From: Paracholeplasma vituli
GTDB taxonomy: Bacteria > Bacillota_I > Bacilli_A > Acholeplasmatales > UBA5453
Reading direction: 5' to 3'
NCBI RefSeq assembly: GCF_025446935.1
Contig: NZ_JAOEGN010000006.1
Location: forward strand, 47,889-111,888
DNA: 64,000 nucleotides
Part shown: positions 54,067-62,040 of the stretch, in pieces
Layout: each line of letters starts with the position of its first letter
How positions within the stretch are numbered: position 1 is the first letter of the stretch
The notes under the pieces: model-generated
Told to the model about the DNA's origin: nothing
What the model saw: the letters and a program-made list of their open reading frames with translations, nothing else
The model's database searches: none
Made by a program: the position numbers and the translations under genes

Positions 54067-54621
54067 TTATTTTTGAGCTTGTTTGATGGCTTCGATTAAT
54101 TCAGCTTTCTTTAAACCAGAAAGACCGGATAAGTTTAAACCTTGTGCCATTTCTTTTAATTGTGCAACAGTCAAGGATTCTAATTCAACTTGTGGTTCAG
54201 CCACTTTTTCAACTTTAGCAGCTTTAACAACTACTTTTGCTTCAACAGCTTGTGGTTTGATTTCGCCAGCTAAACCTTTTTTAGCGACTTCAACAACTGC
54301 AGTAAAACCTTTAGGGTCATTTAAAGCAAGGTCAGCTAACATCTTACGGTTAACTTGTACGCCAGCTTTTAATAAACCATTGATTAAAGATGAATATTTG
54401 AATCCATTTAATCTGCATGCTGCATTGATTCTGGTAATCCAGAGTTTGCGCATGTTTCTCTTTGTTTGTTTTCTGTCTCTGTATCCATAAGCAAGCGCCT
54501 TCATGACGGTTTCATGGGCTGTCTTATACAGTGTGTGTTTGGAACCAAAGTAACCCTTGGCTAATTTTAATATTTTCTTACGGCGTGCTCTTGTTTGCAC
54601 GTTTCCTCTTACTCTTGGCAT
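54067..54621 (-). CDS. rplT: 50S ribosomal protein L20 with added C-terminal domain
   Basis: 184 residues, against about 118 for a normal L20. Residues 1-118 are a standard L20 ('[20 protein letters not shown]', '[17 protein letters not shown]', '[14 protein letters not shown]'). The rest is an Ala/Val/Lys/Glu-rich linker (119-145) and a helix-extended-loop-helix segment '[15 protein letters not shown]' / '[12 protein letters not shown]' (about 150-183) that resembles Rho-N/SAP domains. L20 is essential for 50S assembly and represses its own operon through the leader upstream of infC. The extension is in the same frame without a stop, so it appears real. Confidence 0.92.
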   Translation of the reverse strand: MPRVRGNVQTRARRKKILKLAKGYFGSKHTLYKTAHETVMKALAYGYRDRKQTKRNMRKLWITRINAACRLNGFKYSSLINGLLKAGVQVNRKMLADLALNDPKGFTAVVEVAKKGLAGEIKPQAVEAKVVVKAAKVEKVAEPQVELESLTVAQLKEMAQGLNLSGLSGLKKAELIEAIKQAQK

Positions 54622-54631
54622 GTGTGTCCTC

Positions 54632-54832
54632 CTACTTCAAGTTCGAAATCAGTTGTTTAATACGTTTGTAGTCTGATGCAGACACACCTGTTTCGCCTCT
54701 TAATTGTCTATTTTGTTTTGTTGTTTTGCTTGCAGCTAAGTGATTTGAATAAGCTTGGCCTCTCATAAGTTTACCAGAGCCAGTAACTTTAATTCTCTTC
54801 TTTAAACCGCTATGTGTTTTTTGTTTTGGCAT
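54632..54832 (-). CDS. rpmI: 50S ribosomal protein L35
   Basis: 66 residues, typical L35: '[20 protein letters not shown]' at the N-terminus and '[20 protein letters not shown]' in the middle. Middle gene of infC-rpmI-rplT, which L20 is known to regulate in other bacteria. Confidence 0.96.
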   Translation of the reverse strand: MPKQKTHSGLKKRIKVTGSGKLMRGQAYSNHLAASKTTKQNRQLRGETGVSASDYKRIKQLISNLK

Positions 54833-54850
54833 AATGTTTGCTCTCCTTTA

Positions 54851-55393
54851 TTATTTGGTTGGTTTTGGTGCGACCGTCGCAAATAGTTGACGGCCTTCCA
54901 TCTTCACTGCGGACTCAACCACGACAGTATCGCCTAAGGATTGAATAAAGCCTTCCATTACCTTGATACCTTGATCGCTATGCACAATCATACGGCCTTT
55001 GAAACGTAATGAGATTTTGACTTTATCGCCTTTTTCAATGAATTTGATGGCTTGTTTTGCTTTTGTGTCTAAATCATGTTTGTCGACGACTGGGGATAAA
55101 CGAATTTCCTTCACATCAACGACATGTTGATTCTTCTTCATTTCGCGTTGTTTACGTTGTTGATCGTATCTGAATTTAGAATAATCCATGATTTTCGCAA
55201 CCACTGGTTTAGAATCTGGGGATACAACCACAAGATCTAATTCACGGGCACGGGCTTCATATAAAGCCTGATGAATTTTAATTAATCCTAAATTTTGACC
55301 TTGATCGTCAATGACCAACATTTCTCGTGCTTGAATGCCTTCATTTACTAAGACATCCACAACTTGCTTATTGCCTTTAACAGGACCCTTGAT
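54851..55393 (-). CDS. infC: translation initiation factor IF-3 (ATC start)
   Basis: 180 residues. 'VNEGIQAREMLVIDDQGQNL' is the typical IF3 N-domain start, and 'KEIRLSPVVDKHDLDTKAKQ' and 'KVKISLRFKGRMIVHSDQG' lie in the C-domain. The only well-spaced initiation codon after the strong AGGAGG (55402-55407) is ATC at 55391-55393 (eight bases). The in-frame GTG at 55400 overlaps the box itself. infC is known to use rare codons (AUU, AUC, AUA) so that IF3 can limit its own synthesis. The start is inferred from spacing and family knowledge. Confidence 0.9.
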   Translation of the reverse strand: MKGPVKGNKQVVDVLVNEGIQAREMLVIDDQGQNLGLIKIHQALYEARARELDLVVVSPDSKPVVAKIMDYSKFRYDQQRKQREMKKNQHVVDVKEIRLSPVVDKHDLDTKAKQAIKFIEKGDKVKISLRFKGRMIVHSDQGIKVMEGFIQSLGDTVVVESAVKMEGRQLFATVAPKPTK

Positions 55394-55553
55394 AAACTCC
55401 ACCTCCTAAGTGTTATTAAAAAGAAAAAGTGCGTACATTTACGGTACCCACTTATTGACGTTAATTTCGTATAAATTTAACGTGACTTTTTGCCTACCGA
55501 TTCATCGATCAGGCGAGAAGTAGGTACTTCTTCTTTTCACTATTTCTAGTTTC
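55394..55553 (-). promoter_or_regulatory. L20-type leader of infC-rpmI-rplT with attenuator
   Basis: The minus-strand leader contains the hairpin AGAAGTACCTACTTCT near 55511-55526 and 'CGCCTGATCGATGAATCGGTAGGC'. These resemble the Firmicutes L20 leader. It ends in an intrinsic terminator: AAGTG-G-GTAC pairs with GTAC-G-CACTT (about 55429-55455), then a T-rich run. Only 20-25 bases separate this terminator from the AGGAGG of infC. L20-dependent premature termination, as shown in B. subtilis, is the likely mechanism. Confidence 0.75.
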
Positions 55554-55560
55554 CTTATGT

Positions 55561-55589
55561 ATTATATCGAATTCACAAGGGGATGTCAA
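55561..55589 (-). promoter_or_regulatory. consensus promoter of infC-rpmI-rplT
   Basis: Minus strand: perfect TTGACA (55584-55589), 17-base spacer, perfect TATAAT (55561-55566). Confidence 0.9.
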
Positions 55590-55602
55590 GACAAATTGAA
55601 TA

Positions 55603-56271
55603 TTATTTCGACTTCAACAAACTCATTTGAAAACCCAACCAATAATAGAGCATAACGAGCCCAATCGCATGTTTCGGAAAATGATTTGTCATGAACGGTA
55701 ATATAATTTGAAAATCAACCCATCTAATGGATATATGGTTCAGATTTGGGTGCAATACCAAAAGTAATAATCCAAAGACCATACTCAAATTCGATTTAAT
55801 CCTGTTCCATAATACCACATATCCACTAAATACGCACGCGTTTACAGCTAATTTAATCCAAATATCGATTAAAAACGTGAAATCGTTAAATGCGTAGACA
55901 TAAAAGACTTGAATCCATAGAAAATACCAACAAACACTCCATAAGGTTTCAACCAAAAATAAAACACATTTACAAAATAGATACTGAGGTCCAAACATCA
56001 CTTCTAAAAAAACATGTTTTTCCCCCATCCAATCGAGTGAATGTCTGATGATATTAAAACCGATCAATAGATACGCAATGTAGCTGCTTTGTTCTTTATA
56101 GTAAGTGATTAAATAACGTGCATCCAATGCGCGCTCAAGTGAAGGTCCCCACAATTGACTAAAATACAATAACAAACATAACCAAATTAAATTAATCCCT
56201 AAGTTCATTAAAAGCCATTTACGGCTACGCTTTTTGACCCACTCGTATTGAAAAAACTTAATCCAGTGCAT
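55603..56271 (-). CDS. ABC-2-like membrane subunit
   Basis: 222 residues with about six hydrophobic segments (23-43, 65-80, 100-125, 130-150, 155-175, 198-215) and many aromatic residues. Its start overlaps the ATPase gene by 14 bases, so it is most likely the membrane partner of that ATPase. No family was recognised by sequence. It is the last gene of a four-gene operon. No terminator separates it from the infC promoter immediately downstream. Confidence 0.65.
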   Translation of the reverse strand: MHWIKFFQYEWVKKRSRKWLLMNLGINLIWLCLLLYFSQLWGPSLERALDARYLITYYKEQSSYIAYLLIGFNIIRHSLDWMGEKHVFLEVMFGPQYLFCKCVLFLVETLWSVCWYFLWIQVFYVYAFNDFTFLIDIWIKLAVNACVFSGYVVLWNRIKSNLSMVFGLLLLVLHPNLNHISIRWVDFQIILPFMTNHFPKHAIGLVMLYYWLGFQMSLLKSK

Positions 56272-56830
56272 GGATCACGACGTCCAATTTCGAAAAAAGT
56301 TTGATTTCATGGGTAGATATAATCATACAGGTGCCTTGTGCTTGTAAGTAAGCAATCCGTTTCATCACAACCTTGATGGTTTTATCATCCAAAGCCGTAA
56401 AGGGCTCATCCATGAATACCACATCCGGTGAACCTACCAAACTTAAATATAGTAATACTTTTTGTTTATTACCTTTCGATAAATTCGATACCTCACTACC
56501 CATGTCAATATCCAGTTCAGATAACCATTTCAAGTCCAGTGGTACACGCATTATCGATAACATCCAACTGATGAATGTAAAAGGACGGTCGACGTAAGGT
56601 AATTCAACGAAATCCGGCATGTAGCGACATTTTAGTTTCTTTTGATGATAAATACTTCCAGAATCGGTTTGGATTCGGTTCATACACAACTTTAATAATG
56701 TTGTTTTTCCTGATCCATTCTTACCTACCAACAAGTGAATAGTACCTGTATCAAATGACAAACTGAGATTTTCAAAAAGGGTGTGGTCGCCATAGCGTTT
56801 TGAGACTTCTCTCAGTTCAATCAATGACAT
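56258..56830 (-). CDS. ABC transporter ATP-binding protein
   Basis: 190 residues, a compact ATPase. Walker A 'GKNGSGKTTLLKL' (about 33-45), signature 'NLSKGNKQK' (about 122-130), Walker B 'VVFMDEPFTALD' and switch 'ISTHE' are intact. The start used, ATG 56830, begins 'MSLIELREVSKRYGD'. It overlaps the upstream gene by 14 bases and lacks a clear ribosome binding site, so translation is probably coupled. A longer frame upstream has no similarity. Likely an export or immunity-type transporter with the following membrane subunit. Confidence 0.85.
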   Translation of the reverse strand: MSLIELREVSKRYGDHTLFENLSLSFDTGTIHLLVGKNGSGKTTLLKLCMNRIQTDSGSIYHQKKLKCRYMPDFVELPYVDRPFTFISWMLSIMRVPLDLKWLSELDIDMGSEVSNLSKGNKQKVLLYLSLVGSPDVVFMDEPFTALDDKTIKVVMKRIAYLQAQGTCMIISTHEIKLFSKLDVVIHALD

Positions 56831-57599
56831 AGACGCGGTTTTGACTGTTTTCAGGGATATCCGAAGACAGCGTTTCAAAATATCTGAATGTATCGATGGT
56901 CTCTGAATGCTCAATGCCATCGATGAGGTAATTAACCCTAAGAGGGGTTTGGTTGAAGTGAAATACATCGAGTCCTAAATCAATATGAATGGTTTTGGAG
57001 TCGGTAACTACTTGGTCAATTGGTGTACAGTGTGAAACAGTATAACAAATCGTTTGAATTGTTAGCAGTCGATTTGCTTTGACGTCTAATGTAATTTTAG
57101 ATAAATACGAACTACCCTCTTCATTTTCACCATACTGATTAACAATACTCAAGTCTGACTGATGACTCGGACGCATTAAAGATAACCGTCCAATACTGAC
57201 TTGTAAATGATCGCCGTTCTTTAAAATCATGGTCATATAACAGGATTTAATGTAATAATCCACTTCTAACTTAGGCAGTTTAAAAATATATCGATATTTG
57301 ATGTAAACATCCCCTAAGTAATTGTATTCTCCACCTTTTTCAATCATATCTAGGGTCGGAACAAGTTTATAATGTTCATCCAAACTAGATAAGTAAATGG
57401 ACTCAATCGCTGCACTATCTGTATATAAATTCTTGCGGTTAGCAAATCCTTCAACGATGAGGGTATCATCCGTGGTTAATTGAGAATATAAAGTTTGTTT
57501 AAACAAAAGTTTATCAGAGGGGATACGATCAGCTTGGATGCTTAATACGATTAGAAGTATCATCGCAGCCGTTACGAACACAAATGCGAATTTCCTCAT
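56817..57599 (-). CDS. membrane-anchored extracytoplasmic protein, unknown
   Basis: 260 residues. An N-terminal hydrophobic segment (4-22, 'FAFVFVTAAMILLIVLSI') acts as signal anchor; the rest is mostly beta-strand-like and outside the cell. No known family seen. Its stop overlaps the ATPase start and its own start overlaps the secreted-protein gene, so the four genes are one transcription unit. Confidence 0.65.
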   Translation of the reverse strand: MRKFAFVFVTAAMILLIVLSIQADRIPSDKLLFKQTLYSQLTTDDTLIVEGFANRKNLYTDSAAIESIYLSSLDEHYKLVPTLDMIEKGGEYNYLGDVYIKYRYIFKLPKLEVDYYIKSCYMTMILKNGDHLQVSIGRLSLMRPSHQSDLSIVNQYGENEEGSSYLSKITLDVKANRLLTIQTICYTVSHCTPIDQVVTDSKTIHIDLGLDVFHFNQTPLRVNYLIDGIEHSETIDTFRYFETLSSDIPENSQNRVYVID

Positions 57600-58222
57600 A
57601 TTTTCACCTTTTCTAATCGGTAGAATTGTGTCGTGATGGTAAATACTTCAAACCCACCCTTTTCTAATTCAATCCAAAAGAGATACCTGGATGCTACCCC
57701 GTTAGTAATTTTACCTTCACCAACAACATATAAATTAGCCATCGTTTGAGGGTCAACTTGCATCTTCACTTGCCAGGATTCGACCTCTTTACGTGCTGTT
57801 TCAGTTTGTGCTGTAATTTTTAACGACCCATCTAGATTCCCTTTAAACTTCTTAACTGGCCCTGACATGTTGATTCCAATCGAACCCGTCGATGAGATGT
57901 TCCGTGAGGTTGTATAAGTACTTTCAAACTTATACGAGTATTCAATCGGTGTTGTCCCATCATTATAATAAGAAAAGACGGATTCTGTTTTATAGGTTAC
58001 TTTAAGATCTGAGTGAACATAATGAACATTCCAGCCCGCAAATCGTCTTTTGTTCACCTTTTTCAAATAAGATTTATAATCGGTTTCGCTGTACTCACTT
58101 AAAAACTCCCCTTCATTCAAAGTAATGGATTCGTAGGCTAAATAATCCGCATTCGCATTTAAAGGCGTTTTTACTAAACAAAGTAACCATATCAGTAAAC
58201 AAGCTAAATAGTATTTTTTCAT
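57596..58222 (-). CDS. secreted protein with amphipathic beta-strand repeats, unknown
   Basis: 208 residues. A cleavable signal peptide (1-25, cut probably after 'NANA') precedes a Tyr/Ser-rich part. A segment with alternating Ser/Thr/Lys pattern follows ('YTTSRNISSTGSIGINMSG', then 'GSLKITAQTETARKE'). Such alternation is seen in aerolysin-type beta hairpins; this likeness is visual only. The start ATG at 58222 has GGAGG nine bases upstream; the longer frame adds ten implausible residues. First gene of the four-gene operon with a membrane-anchored protein, an ABC ATPase and its membrane subunit, an arrangement reminiscent of bacteriocin/immunity loci. Confidence 0.6.
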   Translation of the reverse strand: MKKYYLACLLIWLLCLVKTPLNANADYLAYESITLNEGEFLSEYSETDYKSYLKKVNKRRFAGWNVHYVHSDLKVTYKTESVFSYYNDGTTPIEYSYKFESTYTTSRNISSTGSIGINMSGPVKKFKGNLDGSLKITAQTETARKEVESWQVKMQVDPQTMANLYVVGEGKITNGVASRYLFWIELEKGGFEVFTITTQFYRLEKVKI

Positions 58223-58260
58223 TGTGAAACCTCCTTTACCCAATACATACAAATAAAGAC

Positions 58261-58296
58261 GAAAAAAAAAGAAAAAGAATGAAATTCATTCTCTTT
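58261..58296 (-). terminator. pepP terminator
   Basis: Minus strand AGAATG-AATTT-CATTCT followed by a T-rich run. Confidence 0.65.
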
Positions 58297-58303
58297 CAAT
58301 TGA

Positions 58304-59548
58304 TTATTTTTTCATGAACGCTTCTAAATCTTTAACTTCCTTAATGATGGATTCCGATAAATTAATTCGACCATTGGGTGTTAGCAAGACATTATCTTCA
58401 ATACGAATACCAATACCCTCATCGGCGATGTATAAGCCCGGTTCAACCGTTAAGACTTGACCCGCTTCAAATGGTTTGGTGTAATTACCGACATCGTGGA
58501 CATCTAACCCTAAGAAATGACCTAACGAATGATAATAGTATTTTGTAACTTCACTTTCTTCTTTGATTTTACCGAGTTTGATCAACCCTTCAGCTAAAAT
58601 CTTTTTCCCAAAATCGTTCCATTCCTTGAATGTTACACCTGGTTTTAAGAATTCGATGGAGCGTTTATTGGCTTCAAGAACTATTTCATAATACGCTTTT
58701 TGACGTTCTGTGAATTTACCACTAACAGGGAATGTACGGGTGATATCAGAGCAGTACATTTCATATTGGACACCAAGGTCAAATAAAATAAGACTATCCT
58801 TTTCAATCATTGCGTTATTCTTACGGTAGTGTAAGATGGTTGCGTTCCCACCTTGAGCTGCAATGGTACCAAATGATGGTTTAACACCATGTTGATTCAA
58901 TACGAAGTTGTAGTGAGCTTCTAATTGGTGTTCTTTGATTCCAGGTTTTGCAGCATGATAGAGGGCTTCAATACCTTCTTTGGTAATTTTAATCGCGTGC
59001 TTCATCGTTTCAATTTCTTCTGGATGTTTGACACTACGAAGTTCACCCAATTCAGAGTGTAAATTACCGACAATTAAGTTAGGATATTTTGATGTCATCA
59101 TTTGCCCATATTGATTTGCAAGGGTTGGCATATGACGTATATCTCTACGTTCTAAGTCTAAGTATAAGTTTTTAATTGCGCCAAATATCGCAGCTCTTGA
59201 ATCTTGGAGGTAGCGGCTTATCACCGAATCTAAATCCTTACGATCATAAATATCGGTAATACCAGATTTCAACATCGCTTCTTCCTTAGTAAAACCAGCA
59301 CCGACCCAAAGGGCTTGAACAGGGTCAACAGGTTCAATGAATAGTAATGCCTTTTCTAATCCCGCCCCCTTAAATAACACGAGTACGACATCTTCTTGTT
59401 CAATACCGGTTAAATAAAAGAAGTTACGATTGACTTCGAATGGATATTGTTCGTCTGCAGTTGAGAGTGGTGCGATACCAGAAAAGAATACTGCAAAACT
59501 TTGTTGTTCCATCTTTTTAAATACTTGATTTCGATTGTGTGTATACAT
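58304..59548 (-). CDS. pepP: Xaa-Pro aminopeptidase (M24B)
   Basis: 414 residues with the AMP-binding-like N-domain (1-170) and the pita-bread metallopeptidase domain. The dinuclear metal ligands are visible: Asp in 'LILFDLGVQYEMYCSDITRT' (two Asp), His in 'HSLGHFLGLDVHDVG', Glu in 'VLTVEPGLY' and Glu in 'GIRIEDNVL'. It removes N-terminal residues preceding proline. It begins eleven bases after pgm, so the two may be cotranscribed. Confidence 0.93.
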   Translation of the reverse strand: MYTHNRNQVFKKMEQQSFAVFFSGIAPLSTADEQYPFEVNRNFFYLTGIEQEDVVLVLFKGAGLEKALLFIEPVDPVQALWVGAGFTKEEAMLKSGITDIYDRKDLDSVISRYLQDSRAAIFGAIKNLYLDLERRDIRHMPTLANQYGQMMTSKYPNLIVGNLHSELGELRSVKHPEEIETMKHAIKITKEGIEALYHAAKPGIKEHQLEAHYNFVLNQHGVKPSFGTIAAQGGNATILHYRKNNAMIEKDSLILFDLGVQYEMYCSDITRTFPVSGKFTERQKAYYEIVLEANKRSIEFLKPGVTFKEWNDFGKKILAEGLIKLGKIKEESEVTKYYYHSLGHFLGLDVHDVGNYTKPFEAGQVLTVEPGLYIADEGIGIRIEDNVLLTPNGRINLSESIIKEVKDLEAFMKK

Positions 59549-59559
59549 AATTTATACTC

Positions 59560-61230
59560 CTATACTTGTCCAAGTAACCCTTGAACGGTGATTTTATAAT
59601 TTTCTAAAGCCTCTTCTGCATCGTGTTTGGTATTACCAACAACAGACATATAAATCTTTAATTTAGGTTCTGTCCCTGATGGTCTTAAAACAATCCAAGA
59701 CCCGTCTCGGTAATAAAACTTCAAGACATTTGAAGATGGATAGTCTAGCGCTTCTATACCTGTTTTTCGCCAAGTTTGAAGTTTCAAAACATCATCAATT
59801 TGAACGATTTCCTTATTTTTAATCGATAAACGATTGTTTCTAAAATATGTCATAATCGCTTCGATTCGCTTTTTACCTTCAATACCAGAAAGGTTTAAAT
59901 TCAGGGTTTCTTCTAAGAAGTAACCATAGGTGTTGTACACTGTTGTAAGCAGGTCAATCAGTGTTTTACCTTGACTGTGCATATAAGTGGCCATTTCAGA
60001 AAGCATATAAACAGCTTGAACTGCGTCTTTATCTCTAACAAAATCCGATACTAAAGACCCGTAAGACTCCTCACAACCAAACATGTAAACACCTTTGCCT
60101 TCAATGGCTCTCGCTTTTTCACCAATGAATTTGAATCCAGTTAAAGTCGTTTCTACTTTGAGTTTAAAGGATGTCGCAATCTTATCGATCAAAGGGGTAG
60201 TTACGTTGGTTGTAAATACATAACCATTATCAGGAATTAGGCCCTTCTCTTGTTTTCGAGAAAGGATATAGTAAAGCGTTAAGGCTGCGGTTTGATTACC
60301 ACTTAAGAAGTGGAATTTACCTTGGTGTTTAACCATGACACCAAGTCTATCTGCGTCTGGGTCTGTAACCAATACCAAATCGCCACCAACCTCTTTGGCT
60401 AGTGCTAATGCGCCATCATAAGCTATTTTTTCTTCTGGGTTCGAAGATTGTGTTGCTCCAAAGTTTGGATCATTTACCATTTGGCTTTCGACTGGGATTA
60501 CTTTGTAGCCAAGCTCTTTTAATAGTCTAGGGACCATCGTTCCACCTGTTCCATGAAGTGGAGAGTATACAAGCTTTAATGGTTTATTTGGTAAATCTTC
60601 AATTTGGATGGTCTTAACTGCTTCAAGATAGTGCTCATCAAAAGACTCATCCACCCAGTGAATAAATGGAGATGTTTCTTCAAAATCAATATTGAAATAA
60701 TCATCAATCGATTGAATTTCACTAATCACGATATTAGCAATACGTGGGACAATTTGGCATCCAGTTTCATCGTAAACTTTATATCCGTTGTAAGCTTTTG
60801 GATTGTGTGAAGCCGTAATCATAATACCGCCATCACAATCAAAATGTCTAACCATATAGGATAGATATGGGGTTGGACGTAAAGCACTTGTGATAAACAC
60901 ATCGATGCCTTGAGCCGCTAATACACCCGCTGCACGTTTTGCGAAAGCGTATGAATTTAAACGGTTATCGTAAGAGATTGCGACACGTTTGTTTCGATTT
61001 TGATTCAAAATGTAGCGTGAGAATCCCAAAGTAGCGCGCATGATGGTATAGACATTAACACGATTGGTTCCTGCGCCCATGAGGCCACGAATCCCACCTG
61101 TACCAAATTCAATATCGACATAAAATGCCTCTTCTTTTTGGGCATCTGTCATGTTTAATAGTTCTTGTTTTAATGTTGCATCTAAGGTATTGTTATTTAC
61201 CCAAGCTTGATATTTTTGGATATAATCCAT
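59560..61230 (-). CDS. pgcA: phosphoglucomutase/phosphomannomutase
   Basis: 556 residues, alpha-D-phosphohexomutase family. The phosphoserine loop is 'GIMITASHNPKAYNGYKVYD' (about 131-150), the metal site is 'LVTDPDADRLGVMV' and the sugar-binding and phosphate loops are 'GCEESYG' and 'RPSGTEPKLKIY'. It links glucose-6-phosphate to glucose-1-phosphate for GalU. The ATG at 61230 is eight bases from GAGGAG; a frame starting 15 bases earlier uses that box as codons. A TATAAT at 61252-61257 (minus) is the probable -10 box. Confidence 0.92.
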   Translation of the reverse strand: MDYIQKYQAWVNNNTLDATLKQELLNMTDAQKEEAFYVDIEFGTGGIRGLMGAGTNRVNVYTIMRATLGFSRYILNQNRNKRVAISYDNRLNSYAFAKRAAGVLAAQGIDVFITSALRPTPYLSYMVRHFDCDGGIMITASHNPKAYNGYKVYDETGCQIVPRIANIVISEIQSIDDYFNIDFEETSPFIHWVDESFDEHYLEAVKTIQIEDLPNKPLKLVYSPLHGTGGTMVPRLLKELGYKVIPVESQMVNDPNFGATQSSNPEEKIAYDGALALAKEVGGDLVLVTDPDADRLGVMVKHQGKFHFLSGNQTAALTLYYILSRKQEKGLIPDNGYVFTTNVTTPLIDKIATSFKLKVETTLTGFKFIGEKARAIEGKGVYMFGCEESYGSLVSDFVRDKDAVQAVYMLSEMATYMHSQGKTLIDLLTTVYNTYGYFLEETLNLNLSGIEGKKRIEAIMTYFRNNRLSIKNKEIVQIDDVLKLQTWRKTGIEALDYPSSNVLKFYYRDGSWIVLRPSGTEPKLKIYMSVVGNTKHDAEEALENYKITVQGLLGQV

Positions 61231-61278
61231 ATAATCACTCCTCATGTGAATATTATAAACGATTCAGACAATAAATTA

Positions 61279-61301
61279 ACAAAAAAACAGCCGAAGCTGT
61301 T
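61279..61301 (-). terminator. coaX terminator
   Basis: Minus strand AACAGC-TTCG-GCTGTT hairpin followed by T7, just beyond coaX. Confidence 0.85.
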
Positions 61302-62040
61302 AATTTTTTAAAAGGATATCCAGTAAGCCTTCAAGGACGAGATGTTCATCACGTTCGACCTTAGTATGGCAAAGTGGTTCTATGATTTCAGATAATCCAC
61401 CGGTCATGATGACTTTAAATGGAACACCCACTTCGTTTTTGATACGTTCGACTAAGCCATCGACTTGAGCAGCAACCCCATAAGTTACACCGGATTGCAT
61501 ACACGCAATCGTATTGGTACCCAGTACTTTTGAAGGTACTTCTAAGTCAAATTCTGGTAATAATGCCGTATTCGAAACCATCGCACGCATTGAAATCATC
61601 ACACCTGGGGTAATGATGACACCTTTGATGGTTGCTTTTTCCATATAGATGTATTTGGTTGCAGTACCTAAATCCACAATTAAAACAGGTGTGGGTTCAT
61701 TTCTTGCTCCCGCTACAGCGCAAATTAAGTCAGCACCAACTTCTTTTGGATAATCGGTTTTGACGTTAATACCGGTTTTAATGCCAGGCCCCACTATTAG
61801 TGGTTGAGTTTGATAATACTTAGTAAACATGTCTCTTAAAGCTTTAGTTACAGTTGGAACAACCGATGAGATAGCCACTTTTTCGACTTTTTCGCCTTTA
61901 ATAAATGGACTTATCAGTAAGTAATAGGCATCAGCAGACAAGTTTCGATCGGTTGTGATACGAAATTTTTGGTCAATCGATTTGCCTTGAGTTATCCCGA
62001 TTTTAACTTCGGTATTTCCCACATCAATGAGAATTATCAT
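61300..62040 (-). CDS. coaX: type III pantothenate kinase
   Basis: 246 residues. The ASKHA-fold motifs 'ILIDVGNTEVKIGI' (phosphate 1), 'ISSVVPTVTKAL' and 'ILIVDLGTATKYIYME' (phosphate 2, usually DLGTAxT) are typical of CoaX. The block 'GVIITPGVMISMRAM' also matches. It carries out the first step of CoA synthesis. The ATG overlaps the transporter gene by four bases, so uptake and phosphorylation of pantothenate are probably coupled. Confidence 0.93.
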   Translation of the reverse strand: MIILIDVGNTEVKIGITQGKSIDQKFRITTDRNLSADAYYLLISPFIKGEKVEKVAISSVVPTVTKALRDMFTKYYQTQPLIVGPGIKTGINVKTDYPKEVGADLICAVAGARNEPTPVLIVDLGTATKYIYMEKATIKGVIITPGVMISMRAMVSNTALLPEFDLEVPSKVLGTNTIACMQSGVTYGVAAQVDGLVERIKNEVGVPFKVIMTGGLSEIIEPLCHTKVERDEHLVLEGLLDILLKN

